Below, in pieces: positions 13,041-14,703 of a DNA stretch of 14,703 nt. The position numbers and the translations under genes are program-made. The stretch spans positions 1 to 14,703 of the forward strand of contig SCVT01000440.1 in assembly GCA_004296815.1 (NCBI GenBank). The letters are read 5' to 3'. Numbering within the stretch: position 1 is the stretch's first letter; each line of letters starts with the position of its first letter. Source of the stretch: Reyranella sp. Its GTDB lineage: Bacteria; Pseudomonadota; Alphaproteobacteria; Reyranellales; Reyranellaceae. The notes below the pieces were generated by a model. That model saw nothing but the letters and a program-made list of their open reading frames with translations, ran no database searches and was not told where the DNA came from.

Positions 13041-14246
13041 TCAGGCCGTCGCGCTGTCGCGCGAGCGCACGTAGACGCTGGCGCCGAGCACCAGTCCCAG
13101 CGCCAGCGCGCCGAACGAGACTCGGTAGGCCAGGTCGCCGGCGCCGAACGCCTCGACGATGTAGCCCATGCCGGCCGGCAGCACGGTGAGGCCGAGGCAC
13201 TGCGCCATGTTCACCGTCGTCACGCCGCGGCCGGCGAGCCGGTCGGGGAAGAGGGCGCGGCCCTGCGCCACGATGGTCGTGCCGAAGGCGCAGAAGAAGC
13301 AGAACACGGTGAGCAGCACGACCGCGACCCAGAGCGGCGGCTGCGGCAGCGCCGCCATGACGACCAGCAGGGTCGCGGAGATCGCCACCCCACCCAGCAC
13401 CACGCGCTTGCGCGAGCGCAGCACGCGGTCCATCGGCCCGTAGGCCAGGATGCCCAGGATCTGCGCCGCGCCCATCGCCAGCAGCACGTTGCCGCGCGCC
13501 ACCGCGTCGAGCTTGTGCACGTCGTAGAGATAGGGCCCGCCCCACACGCCCAGCACCGTGAGCATCGTGGCATAGGCGAAGAAGTGCATGGCGAGCACCG
13601 GCACCAGGCCGGGCGTGGTCCAGACCTCGAGCAGGCCCTTCATGATCTCGGCGAGGCTCTCCTTCTTCGCGGCCGGCGCCGGCTGCTCGGGCGGCCGGTC
13701 GCGCACGAAGAGATAGAAGCCGATCGCAACCAGCACAGTGACGGCCGCGAGTCCCACGAAGCCGGTGCGCCAGCCCACCGTGGCCGCCACCCAGGCGAGC
13801 GGTGTCGCGGCGGCGAGCGTGCCGATGTTGGAGGCGGCGAACACCCAGGAGAGCGCCGTCGCGAGCTTGGCCGGCGGGAACCAGCGCGAGCAAAGAAAGA
13901 CCACCGACATGAACGAGGCGGCGCAGCCCACGCCCACGATCGTGCGGCCGGCGATCAGGTCGACCGCGCCCGAGGAGAAGGCGATCACCAGCGCGCCCGC
14001 CATGGCGAGGAACGAGAGGGCGGCCACCGTGCGGCGCGCGCCGAACCGGTCGAACCACATGCCGACCGGCACCTGCACCGCGAACAGCGCGAAGAAGAAG
14101 GCGCTGCCCGCCCAGCCGAGCTGCCGCGCCGAGAGGTCGAGGTCGCGCACCAGCTCCGGCGCGATCACGCTGTTGGAGACGCGATAGAACTGGCTGAGGC
14201 AGGTGACGGCGATCAGCAGGGAGAGCAGGGGCAGGCGCGATGCCAT
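13041..14246 (-). CDS. MFS transporter
   Basis: A 401-residue major facilitator superfamily protein with about 12 hydrophobic segments in two halves, separated by a hydrophilic loop (RDRPPEQPAPAAKKESLAEI). The loop-2/3 motif A is clear: GMWFDRFGARR at 62-72. The first membrane helix begins near residue 5 (LPLLSLLIAVTCLSQF). Substrate cannot be read from the sequence. Candidate starts are the ATGs at 14318, 14264 and 14246; I prefer 14246 because it gives the short N-terminus normal for the family, but none has a strong Shine-Dalgarno. It is divergent from the FAD monooxygenase gene; joint control and transport of the monooxygenase substrate is a reasonable inference. Confidence 0.88.
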   Translation of the reverse strand: MASRLPLLSLLIAVTCLSQFYRVSNSVIAPELVRDLDLSARQLGWAGSAFFFALFAVQVPVGMWFDRFGARRTVAALSFLAMAGALVIAFSSGAVDLIAGRTIVGVGCAASFMSVVFLCSRWFPPAKLATALSWVFAASNIGTLAAATPLAWVAATVGWRTGFVGLAAVTVLVAIGFYLFVRDRPPEQPAPAAKKESLAEIMKGLLEVWTTPGLVPVLAMHFFAYATMLTVLGVWGGPYLYDVHKLDAVARGNVLLAMGAAQILGILAYGPMDRVLRSRKRVVLGGVAISATLLVVMAALPQPPLWVAVVLLTVFCFFCAFGTTIVAQGRALFPDRLAGRGVTTVNMAQCLGLTVLPAGMGYIVEAFGAGDLAYRVSFGALALGLVLGASVYVRSRDSATA

Positions 14247-14281
14247 GGGCCCGCTTGCTACCATGAACCCGGGCTGCGTTC

Positions 14282-14299
14282 CTTCGGCATGGACCGAAG
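14282..14299. promoter_or_regulatory. Inverted repeat between the MFS and monooxygenase genes
   Basis: CTTCGG (14282-14287) and CCGAAG (14294-14299) are perfect 6-bp arms around a 6-nt spacer, an 18-bp dyad about 50 bp upstream of the monooxygenase ATG and in the 5' region of the MFS gene. Size and place suit an operator for a dimeric regulator, but a simple hairpin cannot be excluded. Confidence 0.35.
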
Positions 14300-14347
14300 C
14301 ATGTCCCTGAGCCACCATGCGATACGCGACTGCACACGGAGGAATTG

Positions 14348-14703
14348 ATGCCCGTGATCCAGACCCAGTGCTGCGTGGTGGGCGGAGGCCCGGCCGGCAT
14401 GATGCTGGGCTTCCTGCTGGCCCGCGCCGGCGTGCGCGTGGTCGTGCTGGAGAAGCACCGCGACTTCCTGCGCGACTTTCGCGGCGACACGATCCATCCC
14501 TCGACCACCAACGTGATGGACGAGCTCGGCCTCCTCGACGAGTTCCTGAAGCTGCCGCATCACCGGATCGTCACCTTCTCCGCCCAGTTCGGCGAGGAGC
14601 GGGTGAGGATGGTCGACCTCTCCCACCTGCCGGTGCGCTGTCCCTACATCGCGATGATGCCGCAATGGGACTTCCTCGATTTCATCGCCGACCAGGGCAA
14701 GCT
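14348..14703 (+). CDS. FAD-dependent monooxygenase (PheA/TfdB-like), 3' end cut off by the window
   Basis: The first 118 residues of a flavoprotein; the frame is open to the window end. It begins with a beta-strand and the dinucleotide-binding loop VVGGGPAG (10-17), then VVVLEKH, whose acidic residue should bind the FAD ribose, and DFRGDTIHPST with the RGD-type region of the p-hydroxybenzoate hydroxylase-like FAD-binding family. MPQWDFLDFIA follows near residue 105. Family members hydroxylate aromatic rings or oxidise related substrates using NAD(P)H and oxygen; the substrate-binding part is outside the window. GGAGGA at 14338-14343, 4 nt before the ATG, supports the start. Divergent from the MFS gene. 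Confidence 0.88.
   Translation, partial: MPVIQTQCCVVGGGPAGMMLGFLLARAGVRVVVLEKHRDFLRDFRGDTIHPSTTNVMDELGLLDEFLKLPHHRIVTFSAQFGEERVRMVDLSHLPVRCPYIAMMPQWDFLDFIADQGK

Noticed and set aside
13515..14348. 277-residue plus-strand frame opposite the MFS gene
   Set aside because: Very His/Arg/Glu-rich shadow of a membrane protein gene; no supporting signals.
1..14703. CRISPR arrays, tRNA/rRNA genes, transposases, phage genes and toxin-antitoxin pairs
   Set aside because: None found; no regularly spaced repeats, no tRNA-like cloverleaf and no mobile-element protein in any frame.

Overview
The window is a very G+C-rich, densely coded stretch of bacterial chromosome with 16 protein genes. Both ends cut through a gene. 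I see no rRNA, tRNA, CRISPR array, transposase or phage gene. The gene content points to a free-living, metabolically versatile alphaproteobacterium of the Rhizobiales/Rhodospirillales type: PrmB, AlkB beside an Ada-type methyltransferase, two orphan Bug/TctC solute-binding proteins, class III CoA-transferase, a c-type cytochrome and a TfdB/PheA-like monooxygenase. A Reyranella- or Bradyrhizobium-like host is my inference; no marker in the window fixes the taxon.

Region 1 (1-3868). The 3' part of a phosphofructokinase ends tail-to-tail with prmB; their stop codons share one CTAG. Only 20 bp separate prmB from a divergent, tightly packed run: a periplasmic thioredoxin-like protein, a CaiB/BaiF CoA-transferase and a GNAT acetyltransferase. 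Both divergent genes look leaderless and may share one -10 region.

Region 2 (3876-4791, minus strand). Two paralogous small lipoproteins sit in tandem. Each has a lipidation signal, a Tyr/Ser/Asn-rich low-complexity body and a C-terminal DxDxDG calcium-binding-type segment. A strong intrinsic terminator lies between them.

Region 3 (4942-11407). A catabolic-looking block is built around a divergent centre. On the minus strand, a cytosine-deaminase-like amidohydrolase is followed by an amidase-signature amidase. On the plus strand are a Tat-like Bug/TctC binding protein, a thiolase-like protein, its zinc-ribbon/OB-fold (DUF35) partner overlapping by 4 bp, and a second Bug/TctC protein. The block suggests uptake and breakdown of an amide- or acid-containing compound through CoA thioesters. 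The substrate is unknown, and no TctA/TctB membrane subunits are present.

Region 4 (11417-13039). alkB and an Ada-type O6-alkylguanine methyltransferase gene are divergent, forming a DNA alkylation-repair pair. A class I cytochrome c gene overlaps the 3' end of the methyltransferase in another frame, probably because of a one-base change in a short A run.

Region 5 (13041-14703). An MFS transporter gene (minus) is divergent from the 5' part of an FAD-dependent monooxygenase gene. A perfect inverted repeat lies between them and may be an operator. No gene-free stretch exceeds 300 bp; the largest gaps (about 140-170 bp) flank the lipoprotein genes.
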